Source: a bacterium
Lineage (GTDB): Bacteria; Patescibacteriota; Saccharimonadia; Saccharimonadales; Saccharimonadaceae
Assembly (NCBI GenBank): GCA_030427525.1
Contig: JAUIBD010000001.1
Span: 137,767 to 201,766, forward strand
DNA length: 64,000 bases
Direction: 5' to 3'
In this document: piece by piece, positions 42,567-51,617 of the stretch
Numbering within the stretch: position 1 is the first letter of the stretch
Layout: every line of letters starts with the position of its first letter
Translations under genes and position numbers: made by a program
The notes under the pieces: model-generated
The model's input: the letters and a program-made list of their open reading frames with translations, nothing else
Database searches by the model: none
Told to the model about the DNA's origin: nothing

Positions 42567-43876
42567 CACGGGGTGAGGCGGTTAATGTCGCGTGGGAACA
42601 GTGTGGCTTCCTTGATGTTGTTGAGGCCAACGGTTTTTTGCACCAAGCGGTCGATACCGAAGCCGCAACCACCATGCTGCGGAAGGCCGTATTTGAATGC
42701 CTGTAGGTAATATTTGAAACCTTCGTGAGAAACGTCGAGTCCTGCTGCGGTCATTTGCTCTATCATCTTTTCGTAGTTGTTTTCACGCAAAGGCACTGTA
42801 GAGATTTCCAGACCGCGGAATAGCAGGTCTGCCCACGCAACAGTACCCTCTTCATCCTTAAACTTGTGGTAGAACTTGCCGGCTTCTTTTGGAAAGTCGG
42901 TGGCATACACCAGGTCGCTGCCGAGTTCTTTTCTGGCATATTCTGCAATCCAGCGTTCTTCATCTGGCGTCAGGTCTTTCTCCGTTGTCGTATCGGTTCC
43001 GGTGCCTTTTGTATACATTTCGTGAATTTCGGCAACGGTAAAAGATGGTACCGTATCGGCAAGTTTGAGTTCCGGCGCATTCAGGCTCTTTAGGTCTGCC
43101 TCATGCTCATCGTATACGCGAGTCAGTACGTCTTTTGTCATATTTGCCACTGTGTCCATAACTTCTTGGTGACTCTGCACGAATCCCATCTCTATGTCGA
43201 GCATCGTCAGTTCGGTCAGATGACGAGTGGTGGCAGATGGTTCAGCACGGTAGCTATGACCGATTTCGAATACACGCTCAAAGGCACCTATCATTATCTG
43301 CTTATAAAATTGTGGGCTCTGCGCCAGTGTGGCAGTTTTACCAAAGTAATCCATTTGGAATACTTCCGCGCCGCCCTCAGTTGCCTCAGCTAAAAGCTTT
43401 GGCGTATCAATCTCGACGAATTCATTACCAACTAGATATTCACGGATGTACCGTGTCAGACTGGCGCGTATTTTAAAGATTTTTTGCTCTTGTAGGTTGC
43501 GTACGTTCAGTACTCGGTATTCAAACAATGTGTCTAGGTTGTCTGATTTGTGCAAAATAGGTTTATCAATTTCGATAGGCGGTTCGTCAGTTACTGGTAC
43601 CAGCACTTCTACTGTGACGTCGTGGAGTTCTGCACCACCAGGTGCACGTTCATCGGCGGTCACTGTGCCGGTCAAACTTAGTACCGTACCAACTTGCAGA
43701 CCGCGGAGTTTCTCTAGCTCATCCTTATTGTCTACCAGGCTTTGCGCAATACCACGTCGGTCACGTAGTGTAATAAAATTGAGTCCACCTAGTAGCCGCT
43801 TTTTGTGTAGCCAGCCTTGTATAGTCACACTTTCGCCTACGTGGGCTGAAAGCTCGTTGGTCATTGTACGTTTCAT
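42566..43876 (-). CDS. aspS: Aspartyl-tRNA synthetase, archaeal-type (non-GAD)
   Basis: 436 aa. OB-fold anticodon domain VTIQGWLHKKRLLGGLNFITLRDRRG, then class II core: motif 2 FEIGHSYRAEPSATTRHLTEL in outline, motif 3 GGCGFGIDRLV. The end EATLFPRDINRLTP matches the archaeal AspS2 tail (FPRDxxRLTP). The bacterial GAD insert is missing. This type is often non-discriminating, making Asp-tRNA-Asn as well. AsnRS is less likely. The start at 43876 is chosen as the ATG 9 nt after TACAAT. Confidence 0.85.
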   Translation of the reverse strand: MKRTMTNELSAHVGESVTIQGWLHKKRLLGGLNFITLRDRRGIAQSLVDNKDELEKLRGLQVGTVLSLTGTVTADERAPGGAELHDVTVEVLVPVTDEPPIEIDKPILHKSDNLDTLFEYRVLNVRNLQEQKIFKIRASLTRYIREYLVGNEFVEIDTPKLLAEATEGGAEVFQMDYFGKTATLAQSPQFYKQIMIGAFERVFEIGHSYRAEPSATTRHLTELTMLDIEMGFVQSHQEVMDTVANMTKDVLTRVYDEHEADLKSLNAPELKLADTVPSFTVAEIHEMYTKGTGTDTTTEKDLTPDEERWIAEYARKELGSDLVYATDFPKEAGKFYHKFKDEEGTVAWADLLFRGLEISTVPLRENNYEKMIEQMTAAGLDVSHEGFKYYLQAFKYGLPQHGGCGFGIDRLVQKTVGLNNIKEATLFPRDINRLTP

Positions 43877-43909
43877 ATCTGTTATATTGTAGCACAAACA
43901 GGGGCGGTA

Positions 43910-44926
43910 TTAGACGTCTTTTGTACTTGAGCTGACTTGGTTACTGACAGGATGTCGTTCAGCTACTACACGTAGGTCTTCATGCGAATCAAATTCGTCG
44001 ACAATTTTCCGTCCCAACAACGCTTCCATGGTGTCCTCTAAGCTCAAAATTCCGACTGTCTCGCGAAATTCATTTACCACGATAAACAGATGATGATGCG
44101 TTTTTAGAAACGCGTTCAGCGCATGCGTTAGGGTTTGATCTTCTTTTATGTAAAATACTTTTTTGTCCATTGCGGTTTCAGCAGTCGCTGTATGCTTTCG
44201 TGCGGTATCGAGTGTTAAGACATCTCGTAAATACAGCGTACCAACCACATGGTCAATGTCGCCTTGAATCACAGGGAAGCGGCTATGGCCAGACTTGTGT
44301 AGATCATCGAGAACTAATGGGCCAAGTAGTTCAGTCTTTTTAATAGTGCGCACCATGCTACGCGGTGTCATCACTTCTTTCACCTGACGTTGGTCAAAAT
44401 TGAGACTTTGAACTATCAATTTCCTTTCATGTTCGCTGAGTATACTGTGTGCTTGTTCAACCAAGTGTTTTAGTTCGTCTTTGGAACTGAGTGTTGTGTC
44501 TACCATTTTTGGGTTACCCCACCGAAGCCACCACATAATCTTTTGGTGCTTGCCCACAAACTCTAGAACGGTAGATTCATAGGCTTCGTATAGCTTTGCT
44601 GCGCATGATTGAATAAACGATAATCGTGCTAGCGGGCCATAGCTAATAGCACCAGCAACTGCCAAAACAATTCCCCACAGCCAGCCGAATGCAGCAACTA
44701 GCGAGGCAGCGAACAGTACTAGTGCGCCTGATATTTTTATCATTTGTAATGACACAATATCTGCTTGAAATTTGGTACGATTTAGTTCAAGCTGAGCAGC
44801 TTTATTATTTGCCCTAGCTTGACGCTCTAGTTCATAGATACTTTTTTGTGAACGATGCGGAACAGTAGCTCCCAAAATAAGGAGCAACCCAAATAGCAAT
44901 GCGGCAAGTAATTCTAGCCCTATCAT
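43910..44926 (-). CDS. CNNM/CorC-type membrane protein with CBS domains (second copy)
   Basis: 338 aa. N-terminal membrane region with helices near 3-20, 60-80 and 84-105, then a CBS pair (RFPVIQGDIDHVVGTLYLRD and FIVVNEFRETVGILSLEDTMEALLG). Same layout as 937-1914. It has a more polar N-terminal loop. The ATG is 8 nt after TACAAT, so the mRNA is probably leaderless. Divalent-cation homeostasis is inferred. Confidence 0.8.
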   Translation of the reverse strand: MIGLELLAALLFGLLLILGATVPHRSQKSIYELERQARANNKAAQLELNRTKFQADIVSLQMIKISGALVLFAASLVAAFGWLWGIVLAVAGAISYGPLARLSFIQSCAAKLYEAYESTVLEFVGKHQKIMWWLRWGNPKMVDTTLSSKDELKHLVEQAHSILSEHERKLIVQSLNFDQRQVKEVMTPRSMVRTIKKTELLGPLVLDDLHKSGHSRFPVIQGDIDHVVGTLYLRDVLTLDTARKHTATAETAMDKKVFYIKEDQTLTHALNAFLKTHHHLFIVVNEFRETVGILSLEDTMEALLGRKIVDEFDSHEDLRVVAERHPVSNQVSSSTKDV

Positions 44927-45000
44927 ATATGTTTATTGTACTGTCGCCGCAAGGCTTTTTCCAGTACAATAGAAGGACGTAATAGTTTCAAGGAGGAAAC

Positions 45001-45696
45001 GTGACAGCCAAAGCATGGATTATTTTTACGGTAGTTGTCGTCGCATTGTTCGGCGGGTTAATTTTCTTGTCACAGACAGATAAGATTGATGTATCGAGTG
45101 TTGATGCAAACGCAATCCAAACAGCGTCTGAACAAAACGGCCAAATTGGTGACCACGTATTTGGCAATAACGACGCGAAGGTAGTACTGGTAGAGTACGG
45201 CGACTTCCAGTGTCCTGGCTGTGGTTCTGCTCACGTAAGCGTAAAAAAGATTACTGAAAAGTATAAAGATAACCTGGCTTTTGTGTATCGAAATTTCCCT
45301 CTGACTAATATTCACCCTAATGCTCGTGCCGCTGCTGCGGCAGTAGAAACCGCTGGTGTAATGGGTAAATACTGGGAAATGCACAACCTAATGTTTGAAA
45401 CTCAAGATGAATGGTCGGCAGCAAATGCAACAGACAGGTCTGATTTGTTTGCAGGCTATGCGCAGCAAATTGGCTTGGACAAAGATGATTTTTTGAAAAA
45501 ACTTGATAGTGAATCTACACGGGTGAACAAGAAAATTAGTTTTGACCAAGCAATCGGCCGCAAGCTAAACTTGACTGGAACTCCAACCTTTTACTTGAAC
45601 GGCAAGCAGGTTGAAAATGACAAAATTAGTAGTGAAGAAAGCTTTGAAAAACTAATCACCGACGCTTTGAAAGCCGAAGGCGTAAACATAGAATAG
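45001..45696 (+). CDS. Membrane-anchored DsbA-like thiol oxidoreductase
   Basis: 231 aa. N-terminal helix (5-25) anchors a DsbA/thioredoxin-4 domain: VEYGDFQCPGCGSAH (CPGC active site), LTNIHPNARAAAAAVETAG and the cis-Pro loop TGTPTFYLNGK. It folds exported proteins through disulfides. Start GTG with an AGGAGG Shine-Dalgarno. A terminator follows. Cys pairs in nearby surface proteins make it a likely helper. Confidence 0.9.
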   Translation: MTAKAWIIFTVVVVALFGGLIFLSQTDKIDVSSVDANAIQTASEQNGQIGDHVFGNNDAKVVLVEYGDFQCPGCGSAHVSVKKITEKYKDNLAFVYRNFPLTNIHPNARAAAAAVETAGVMGKYWEMHNLMFETQDEWSAANATDRSDLFAGYAQQIGLDKDDFLKKLDSESTRVNKKISFDQAIGRKLNLTGTPTFYLNGKQVENDKISSEESFEKLITDALKAEGVNIE

Positions 45697-45707
45697 TTTT
45701 TAGAAAC

Positions 45708-45743
45708 GAAAATCACCCCGGTGCCTTGGGGTGATTTTCTTTT
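45708..45743 (+). terminator. Terminator after the DsbA-like gene
   Basis: Stem GAAAATCACCCC / GGGGTGATTTTC followed by TTTT. Confidence 0.85.
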
Positions 45744-45790
45744 GTTGGATGTAACTACTACCAGGTAGTGTTACGAGAGAACAAACGTTC

Positions 45791-45883
45791 TTATTGTTCG
45801 ATATACGTTTGCCACTGGGCAGGCACCACATCCACTGCGATCTTTTTGCTCCGTGACGGAACAAAATTGATTGCTATTGGCAT
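45791..45883 (-). CDS. Very short hypothetical protein (30 aa)
   Basis: MPIAINFVPSRSKKIAV then DVVPAQWQTYIEQ. AAAGGAG Shine-Dalgarno, and a TTGACT-N17-TATCAT promoter about 100 nt upstream (minus strand). The leader holds a perfect CGTGT/ACACG hairpin. A 38-aa version could start 24 nt upstream. Except for this, the 45744-46043 gap shows nothing. The function is unknown and coding status is uncertain. Confidence 0.4.
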   Translation of the reverse strand: MPIAINFVPSRSKKIAVDVVPAQWQTYIEQ

Positions 45884-46043
45884 GTGATTTATATGCTCCT
45901 TTAGCATGGTTGGTGCTCGTATTACGTGCGGCTTCGACCTTTAATTGCTATTAAATTTTCGTGTTCGCGCACACGAGACACAGAACTAATGATAGCAATT
46001 TACTAGTTGACAGTCAATACTATATATTGCATAGTACTTATGC

Positions 46044-46976
46044 TTAGAATATACGCATTCGCTTGGCTACGATATACAGGACCGCCACTATTACCAAACT
46101 ACTGGAGACTACTGCCCCAAATGCCCACGATTCATTCATATATGGCAGCACCAGGTTCATGCCGTACATGCCAAAGAATACATTTGGCAGCGTAATCATC
46201 ACTGTAAATACGGTTAGGGTTTTCATACGTTTGTTTAGCGTGTTGTTGGCAACTGTTCCGTATGCGTTGCGAATACTTTCCACACTGTTTGTATGCCGTT
46301 CAATCGATACCAACAGCTGTTGAATGTGCAAAATAATGTCGTCTAAGGCTTCGAGATCTTTGTCACTAAAAATTTCACGGCTGTTTTCACGTAGCCGTTG
46401 TGCCACGGCTAGCGTTCCGTTCAAGTTCATCTTGTCGTCGCTTAGGTTTGCTTCCACCGTGACAAAGTGAATAAAGTCGCCATTGGTAATTTCGTGTGAA
46501 CGCAACCGGCTAGCTGTTGTATGAATCGACTCGGCTGTGTGCTGTATCAAATCTTCGTAGCGAGTAATACACGCTGCCAGCACACCCAGCGCTAGCATCT
46601 GCGGCTGGTCTGTCGTAATTGGCAAGGAGTTTATACCTATCGAATCTGGCGGCAATGTTTCATCCGCTGAAATGGTGTAAAGCAAATGCGGCGTAACAAC
46701 ACACAGTAACGGTGCCGTGACTACCCTGCTAGACTTACCAAGTTTTGGTAGTCGCATAAAGATATAGGCAGTTTTGCCATCGTACTCTACTCGCGGCAGC
46801 TCACTTGCGTCGTGAACATCGGAAACAATACTGGCATTTAATTCGTAATCTGCTGCGAGCTTCTTTGTTTCGTCTTTTGTGGCAGCAGAAACATCGACCC
46901 ACATTCCTTTTTTAATCGGGTCACGTAACGTTTCGAATTCCTCACCCTGTGAGCGTTTTGCATAATACGCCAACAT
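46044..46976 (-). CDS. corA: CorA-family divalent cation transporter
   Basis: 310 aa. Cytoplasmic alpha/beta N-domain, long helix (about 140-240), then the first helix with the GMN signature MYGMNLVL and a second C-terminal helix ending YIVAKRMRIF. Mg2+ uptake as a pentamer. It pairs functionally with the second CorA at 49661 and with the CNNM proteins. The ATG is about 10 nt after TATACT. Confidence 0.92.
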   Translation of the reverse strand: MLAYYAKRSQGEEFETLRDPIKKGMWVDVSAATKDETKKLAADYELNASIVSDVHDASELPRVEYDGKTAYIFMRLPKLGKSSRVVTAPLLCVVTPHLLYTISADETLPPDSIGINSLPITTDQPQMLALGVLAACITRYEDLIQHTAESIHTTASRLRSHEITNGDFIHFVTVEANLSDDKMNLNGTLAVAQRLRENSREIFSDKDLEALDDIILHIQQLLVSIERHTNSVESIRNAYGTVANNTLNKRMKTLTVFTVMITLPNVFFGMYGMNLVLPYMNESWAFGAVVSSSLVIVAVLYIVAKRMRIF

Positions 46977-47012
46977 ACTTGTGGTTAGTATACCCCTTTT
47001 TGTTTGGCGTGC

Positions 47013-48701
47013 CTACATCTCGCCTGGTGTAGCGTTCGGACCGGCTTGTTTCAGCTCACGTTCCTGCACAAAGAACACGACTATTGATGCTAGCAGCATT
47101 AGTGCTGCAGATGTAATGAATATACTGCGTAGAGACTTTGAGAATGCATGAACTATTTGGTCGCTGTATTCTGCCTGGCTGGTGGCAAATTGCTCGGTAG
47201 CTTGTTTTTGTGCTTCAGCTGGTAGGTTTTCTACAGATGCAGCAAAGCCTTCGTTTATTTGATTTTTAATATCTGGCATATTCAAACTCAGCTGTGTATT
47301 TGGGTCTGAAAGGTCGCCAATTTTACTGGCTGCAGGCGACTGCTGCAAGCTCTGAATATATTTTGTGTCTTCTACTCCATCCAGGTTAGCTGTTAGGCCT
47401 GCTGTTAGCATTGCACCAAATATCGCAATACCCACTGTGGAACCTAGCGTGCGGAAGAGTTGCACCGAACTGGTGGCAACGCCTAGCTCACTTTGTTCGA
47501 ATTCATTTTGCACAGCAATGTTCATAATTGGCATGACAAGTCCTAGTCCAAAGCCAAGCGCTGTCATCATGATAGCTTCGTGCCAGTAGGGGCTCTCTGG
47601 CGTCAGCGTGGCCAGCAAGGCAATCATAATAGTTGCCAGCACCACGCCAAATTCCATGAATCGTTTGTACTTACCTGTTCGTGCTATCAGCTGGCCAGAA
47701 CCGATAGACGACACCATGATGCCCGCAACCATTGGTATCAGCATCAGGCCGCTTTCAGTCGGGCTGGCGCCAAATACCTGCTGGTTGAACTGCGTAAGGT
47801 ACAATATGCTGCCCATAAATCCTGCGCCAAATAGTGTGGCGACAATCATAATCAGCGTGTAGGTACGATTTTTAAAGAACCGTAGTGGGATAATTGGCTG
47901 CGCAGCGCGCGATTCTGTCCAAATAAATCCAGCGGTTGCCAGCGCGACGATAGTGCCCATTATCAGACGAAGACCGGTAAGGCTCAGACTGAATGTGTCC
48001 ATCACATCTGCAAAGATTGCTTCGGTGTTGTCGACGGCCAGTACTAATGTGGCCAGCGCAACTGTCAGGAAGGCAGCGCCCCAGTAGTCGATTTTCGGTT
48101 TTGATTCGTGCTTTAGCGGTGGCGAGAATATCGTAATCAAGCCGAACGCGATGATAGCAATCGGTACGTTGATAAGAAACGTCCAGCGCCAGTCGGTAGT
48201 CAGGCCAAACAGCATCTGCCCGTCTGTTAGCCAACCGCCTAGCAGCGGACCAACGACAGACGCCAGTCCAAATACCGCACCTATCATCCCCTGCCAGCGG
48301 CCACGCTCACGCGCAGCAAACAGGTCACCAATAATGGTAAACGCGTTTGCTGTGATGATACCGCCACCGATGCCCTGGAACGCGCGCCACAGCACCAGCT
48401 GGTTGACATCACCAGCCATACCGCTCATTAGCGAACCAACACCAAAGATTGCCACACCTACCAGTAGAACTATTTTTCGGCCAAAGAGATCTGAAAATTT
48501 ACCGGCGATCGGCACGGTAATGGTGGTAGTCAGTAGATACGCTGTCACAATCCAGCTGAGAGAATCGTAGGCGTTGAATTCCTCAACGATTTTTCCTAAA
48601 GCTGTTGCGATGATGGTTTGGTCGAGCGCCACCAGGAACATGCTGGCCATTACCGAGGCCATGATAATAATCTTGCTACGGATAGCTAAATGATGGTGCA
48701 T
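47013..48701 (-). CDS. MFS drug efflux transporter, DHA2 (EmrB/QacA) type
   Basis: 562 aa, 14 helices. Motif A-like GKFSDLFGRKIVLLVG, motif C-like GAVFGLASVVGPLLGGWLTD. A large loop before the last helix (about 440-525) is extracytoplasmic. It lies 6 nt after an AbrB-type gene, a typical regulator/pump pairing. Export of toxic compounds is inferred. Confidence 0.88.
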   Translation of the reverse strand: MHHHLAIRSKIIIMASVMASMFLVALDQTIIATALGKIVEEFNAYDSLSWIVTAYLLTTTITVPIAGKFSDLFGRKIVLLVGVAIFGVGSLMSGMAGDVNQLVLWRAFQGIGGGIITANAFTIIGDLFAARERGRWQGMIGAVFGLASVVGPLLGGWLTDGQMLFGLTTDWRWTFLINVPIAIIAFGLITIFSPPLKHESKPKIDYWGAAFLTVALATLVLAVDNTEAIFADVMDTFSLSLTGLRLIMGTIVALATAGFIWTESRAAQPIIPLRFFKNRTYTLIMIVATLFGAGFMGSILYLTQFNQQVFGASPTESGLMLIPMVAGIMVSSIGSGQLIARTGKYKRFMEFGVVLATIMIALLATLTPESPYWHEAIMMTALGFGLGLVMPIMNIAVQNEFEQSELGVATSSVQLFRTLGSTVGIAIFGAMLTAGLTANLDGVEDTKYIQSLQQSPAASKIGDLSDPNTQLSLNMPDIKNQINEGFAASVENLPAEAQKQATEQFATSQAEYSDQIVHAFSKSLRSIFITSAALMLLASIVVFFVQERELKQAGPNATPGEM

Positions 48702-48707
48702 AGATGT

Positions 48708-48965
48708 TTAGTCTTCGAATCTTTCTGTGGTGTCTTGGGTGTTGTTTAGTAGATTTTTGTAATCCTCTAGGCCTTCGGTAATGTGCTCTACCATTTGGCG
48801 TAGCTGGTCTTCTTTTATAAAACCAACCCAGCCTTTTTCGGTAGCACCTACCACGTACAACTTGTCACCGGTTTCGATACCTAGCTCTTCACGAGCATCA
48901 GCAGGTATCACTACCTGCCCTTTGGTGCCGACTGTCGCTGTGCCATAGAGTTTTTTCTTGTGCAT
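48708..48965 (-). CDS. AbrB/MazE-type swapped-hairpin regulator
   Basis: 85 aa. KLYGTATVGTKGQVVIPADAREELGI then GDKLYVV, the SpoVT/AbrB DNA-binding signature. The C-terminal acidic helix may dimerise. The ATG is 7 nt after TACAAT, so translation is probably leaderless. It probably represses its own operon with the DHA2 pump. Confidence 0.9.
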   Translation of the reverse strand: MHKKKLYGTATVGTKGQVVIPADAREELGIETGDKLYVVGATEKGWVGFIKEDQLRQMVEHITEGLEDYKNLLNNTQDTTERFED

Positions 48966-49009
48966 ACTACCTATTGTATGACTAGTATGAAATGTATGTC
49001 AAGTATGAA

Positions 49010-49651
49010 TTAGTTGTTTTTCCGAACGGCAATCAAATCTTTTCCATTTTGCCATGCCCTATCAAATAGTTCCCACGAAACTTTTCTGCCATCGGTATCA
49101 TTATCATCGTTCGGACCTGGATCATTCATAATAACACCTGCCTCATCAAAGCCATAAATAAGAACTCGGTGACCCGTATATCCTTCTTTGCCATTCAGTG
49201 CTTTGGAGTTCACTAGTGCCATGACGTACCAGCCATTCTCTATGTAGCTTCGGACGTCTTCAATTCTACCGTGTCGGGAGACAATGAGGTCCTTACCGAC
49301 TGCCTCCTGCATTTGCCGTTTTATTCTTTCGTAATCATGTGGGTGCTTGCGCTCATAGTCAGCAACATCCTTGCCAAAGGCGTCTTCAATATAATCAAAG
49401 CCCTCTTTTATAAACCTATCAATATCAAAGCCTGTTACTAATTGTGCTTCAAGACCATAGCGATTCAATGCTAGGAGCTCGGGGTATACCCATGCACCGT
49501 GCTCAGGGATGTACTCAGTCAGTTTTTCAAGATAATCCCAAGATGGCTTGAGTTCAGGATTCGTTATCGAAAACAAGCTTTTAAGACATGCTTGGACACA
49601 GTGGCTCCTGTCGATGTTCGCGTAGAATTTTGGCTTTATCAGTTGCTTCAT
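49010..49651 (-). CDS. C39-like papain-fold peptidase
   Basis: 213 aa. Catalytic Cys in DRSHCVQACLKSLF, His in YTGHRVLIYGFDEAG, Asn/Asp in IMNDPGPND, the order of the peptidase C39 (bacteriocin-processing) fold. It is stand-alone, with no transporter. No signal peptide. Processing of a double-glycine-like substrate or general proteolysis is possible. It lies 9 nt downstream of the second CorA gene, so the two may be co-transcribed. Confidence 0.7.
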   Translation of the reverse strand: MKQLIKPKFYANIDRSHCVQACLKSLFSITNPELKPSWDYLEKLTEYIPEHGAWVYPELLALNRYGLEAQLVTGFDIDRFIKEGFDYIEDAFGKDVADYERKHPHDYERIKRQMQEAVGKDLIVSRHGRIEDVRSYIENGWYVMALVNSKALNGKEGYTGHRVLIYGFDEAGVIMNDPGPNDDNDTDGRKVSWELFDRAWQNGKDLIAVRKNN

Positions 49652-49660
49652 GGCTACCTA

Positions 49661-50578
49661 CTACCTCTTCCGTAAAAAGTAGAGACTAAAGCTCGCAGCA
49701 AACAATATGCTGACGATGACGATGACCCAGAAAGTGACTGGTGTATGAGCACCGGTGGGCAGGTCGACGTTCATGCCAAAGAGACCAGCCAGCATAGTCG
49801 GAATAGTCAACGCCAATGTAATGACGGTGAGCAAACGAATGGTTTCGTTTAGCTTTGTGTCCATAACAGCCCTATAGCTATCGCGTACGTTCGTAATGGT
49901 ACGCAGCAAACTTTTACAGCGCGAACTCACCTGCTCGATATCTATCGTTACGTCTTCGACCAAATCGCGTTCGTCTTCATGCAGTGTAATGATACGGCCA
50001 GAAAGCATTTTCTGCAGTGCGCTAGTAGTAGGTATCAGTGCGTCTAAATAGTCGTTCAGCTTTCGTTCGTATTCTGTCAGTGTCGCGATGTCTTTGCTGC
50101 CTAAACTCACGACGTCGCTGGTAGCCGCGCGCATTTGGCGATTGATGGCCGCCACACGACGCTGGTATTGCACGGCAATCGCATCGATCATATTCATAAA
50201 TAGCGTGGTTTGCCCGGCGGTTTGCACCTGCGTGTTGTCGATAAACGGCTGCCACAAACGGCCCAAACTGTCACGACTAACGGTAACGACATATTTGCGA
50301 TGCAAGGCGAATAAAATCGGCGTGGTGAAATCGTTAAACTCGTCGTCGGTGTCTGGCAAACGCGTAATGAAATACGTCCAGTCGCCTTCTATTTCGACAC
50401 GTGGCACCTCGTGCGGATCCAGCGCGTCTTGGATAATATCGAGATCTAACCCCAGCTGCCCAAGCCGCTCTAGCTCTGCGTCACTAGGTTTTTCACAGCG
50501 AACCCAGCTGCCTCCAGAAAGTGTATTTTTCTGCTGAATTTTCGGGTCGTATTTGGTGGATCGCAGAAATTGCAACAT
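49661..50578 (-). CDS. corA: CorA-family divalent cation transporter (second copy)
   Basis: 305 aa. N-domain begins MLQFLRSTKYDPKIQ. Signature LFGMNVDLP in the first of two C-terminal helices. Similar layout to 46044-46976 but different sequence. The start at 50578 is preferred over the longer frame at 50629, since a TATCAT box lies 6 nt before it. Confidence 0.9.
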   Translation of the reverse strand: MLQFLRSTKYDPKIQQKNTLSGGSWVRCEKPSDAELERLGQLGLDLDIIQDALDPHEVPRVEIEGDWTYFITRLPDTDDEFNDFTTPILFALHRKYVVTVSRDSLGRLWQPFIDNTQVQTAGQTTLFMNMIDAIAVQYQRRVAAINRQMRAATSDVVSLGSKDIATLTEYERKLNDYLDALIPTTSALQKMLSGRIITLHEDERDLVEDVTIDIEQVSSRCKSLLRTITNVRDSYRAVMDTKLNETIRLLTVITLALTIPTMLAGLFGMNVDLPTGAHTPVTFWVIVIVSILFAASFSLYFLRKR

Positions 50579-50603
50579 GCTTTTATGATAGCATGAGCAC
50601 TTT

Positions 50604-50708
50604 TTAGGATTGCATAAAGTAGATGACAAGACCGACTAAAATGATTGCCATCACTACTACGATTACCTCTAGCAGTGTAAATCCCTGTTGGTGTTTGGTC
50701 GAGCGCAT
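50604..50708 (-). CDS. Minimal type IV prepilin-like peptide (34 aa)
   Basis: MRSTKHQQ then GFTLLEVIVVVMAI and ILVGLVIYFMQS. This is a class III (type IV pilin) signal: basic leader, G|FTLLE cleavage site with Glu5, and a hydrophobic helix of about 20 residues. It ends straight after the helix with no globular domain. The AGGAG Shine-Dalgarno is 8 nt upstream and a TATAGT box lies before it. It is divergent from the F1-like operon. It may be a mini-pilin or a helix-only subunit. Confidence 0.7.
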   Translation of the reverse strand: MRSTKHQQGFTLLEVIVVVMAIILVGLVIYFMQS

Positions 50709-50791
50709 TGGCTAACTCCTTTTTTCCTCTTTTACTATAACATAAGCGACATATAGTATCGTCCTCTGTTTCTTGGTATACTTTTAGATAC

Positions 50792-51610
50792 GTGCGTATG
50801 GTGAAAAAAATACGACTGTGGTTTTTAATGAGCATACTGGTGGGGGGCAGTCTTTTCACTAGTGTTGCGGGTGCCGTAACGCCAATCTCTCAAAGTTACA
50901 TCACTGAAAATGGTCTTACCGAAGGCTCGATTGTTAGCTTGAAGGAAAATACCACCGATGAAGTGGAAGCCGCGACAACTCAAAATGCTGATAACATCTT
51001 CGGTATCGTCGTAAATTCGGACAATTCCCTCCTGACTATTTCTGCAAAAGTAGGAACCCAGGTACAGGTGGCGAATGAAGGCACTATGTCGGTGCTTGCA
51101 TCAAATATTAACGGTGATATAAAACGTGGTGACCCGATTACCGCATCACCCATCGCTGGTATAGGCATGAAAGCGACCGACAATATTCGTATTGTTGGTA
51201 TTGCTCAAGGTGATATGACCGCACAGAAAGAACAGGAAATTAAAAATAGTGATGGCAGCACGGAAAAAGTACTACTGGGTGAAGTGCCTGTACTGGTGAA
51301 TGTGGCGTACTTCTTTAAACAACCCGAAAAAACACTGGTGCCAGGTGCGATTCAAAGCATTGCAAACGGCCTGGCGGGTAAAAAAGTAGATACGTTACCT
51401 ATTCTAGTAAGTGCGGGTATTTTCTTTATCATGTTGGTTATTATTTCTAGTATCATCTACTCAATGATTCGCAGTAGTATCATCTCGGTGGGTCGTAACC
51501 CTATGAGTCAATCTGCCGTGTATCGTGACCTGGTACAAATGTCTGTTTTGGTGCTGGCAATTTTAACAGTAGGTGTAATATCAATTTATTTAGTGCTAAC
51601 GAGGTTATAA
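50792..51610 (+). CDS. Exported beta-domain protein with a subunit c-like hairpin
   Basis: 272 aa. N-terminal signal (about 7-28, FTSVAGA|V), then a beta-rich domain (38-190; LTEGSIVSLKEN, IFGIVVNSDN, NGDIKRGDPITASPI) of a type seen in CPR surface and tail-fibre-like proteins. The C-terminus has two helices (202-224 and 248-269) joined by a basic loop with VGRNPMSQ. The loop and its R-N/Q-P (235-237) mimic subunit c of F-ATP synthase, and the gene sits where atpE normally sits. The ion-binding Asp/Glu of helix 2 is absent; Leu255 occupies the expected place. The start is GTG 9 nt after TATACT. Confidence 0.65.
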   Translation: MRMVKKIRLWFLMSILVGGSLFTSVAGAVTPISQSYITENGLTEGSIVSLKENTTDEVEAATTQNADNIFGIVVNSDNSLLTISAKVGTQVQVANEGTMSVLASNINGDIKRGDPITASPIAGIGMKATDNIRIVGIAQGDMTAQKEQEIKNSDGSTEKVLLGEVPVLVNVAYFFKQPEKTLVPGAIQSIANGLAGKKVDTLPILVSAGIFFIMLVIISSIIYSMIRSSIISVGRNPMSQSAVYRDLVQMSVLVLAILTVGVISIYLVLTRL

Positions 51611-51617
51611 TAGTTGT

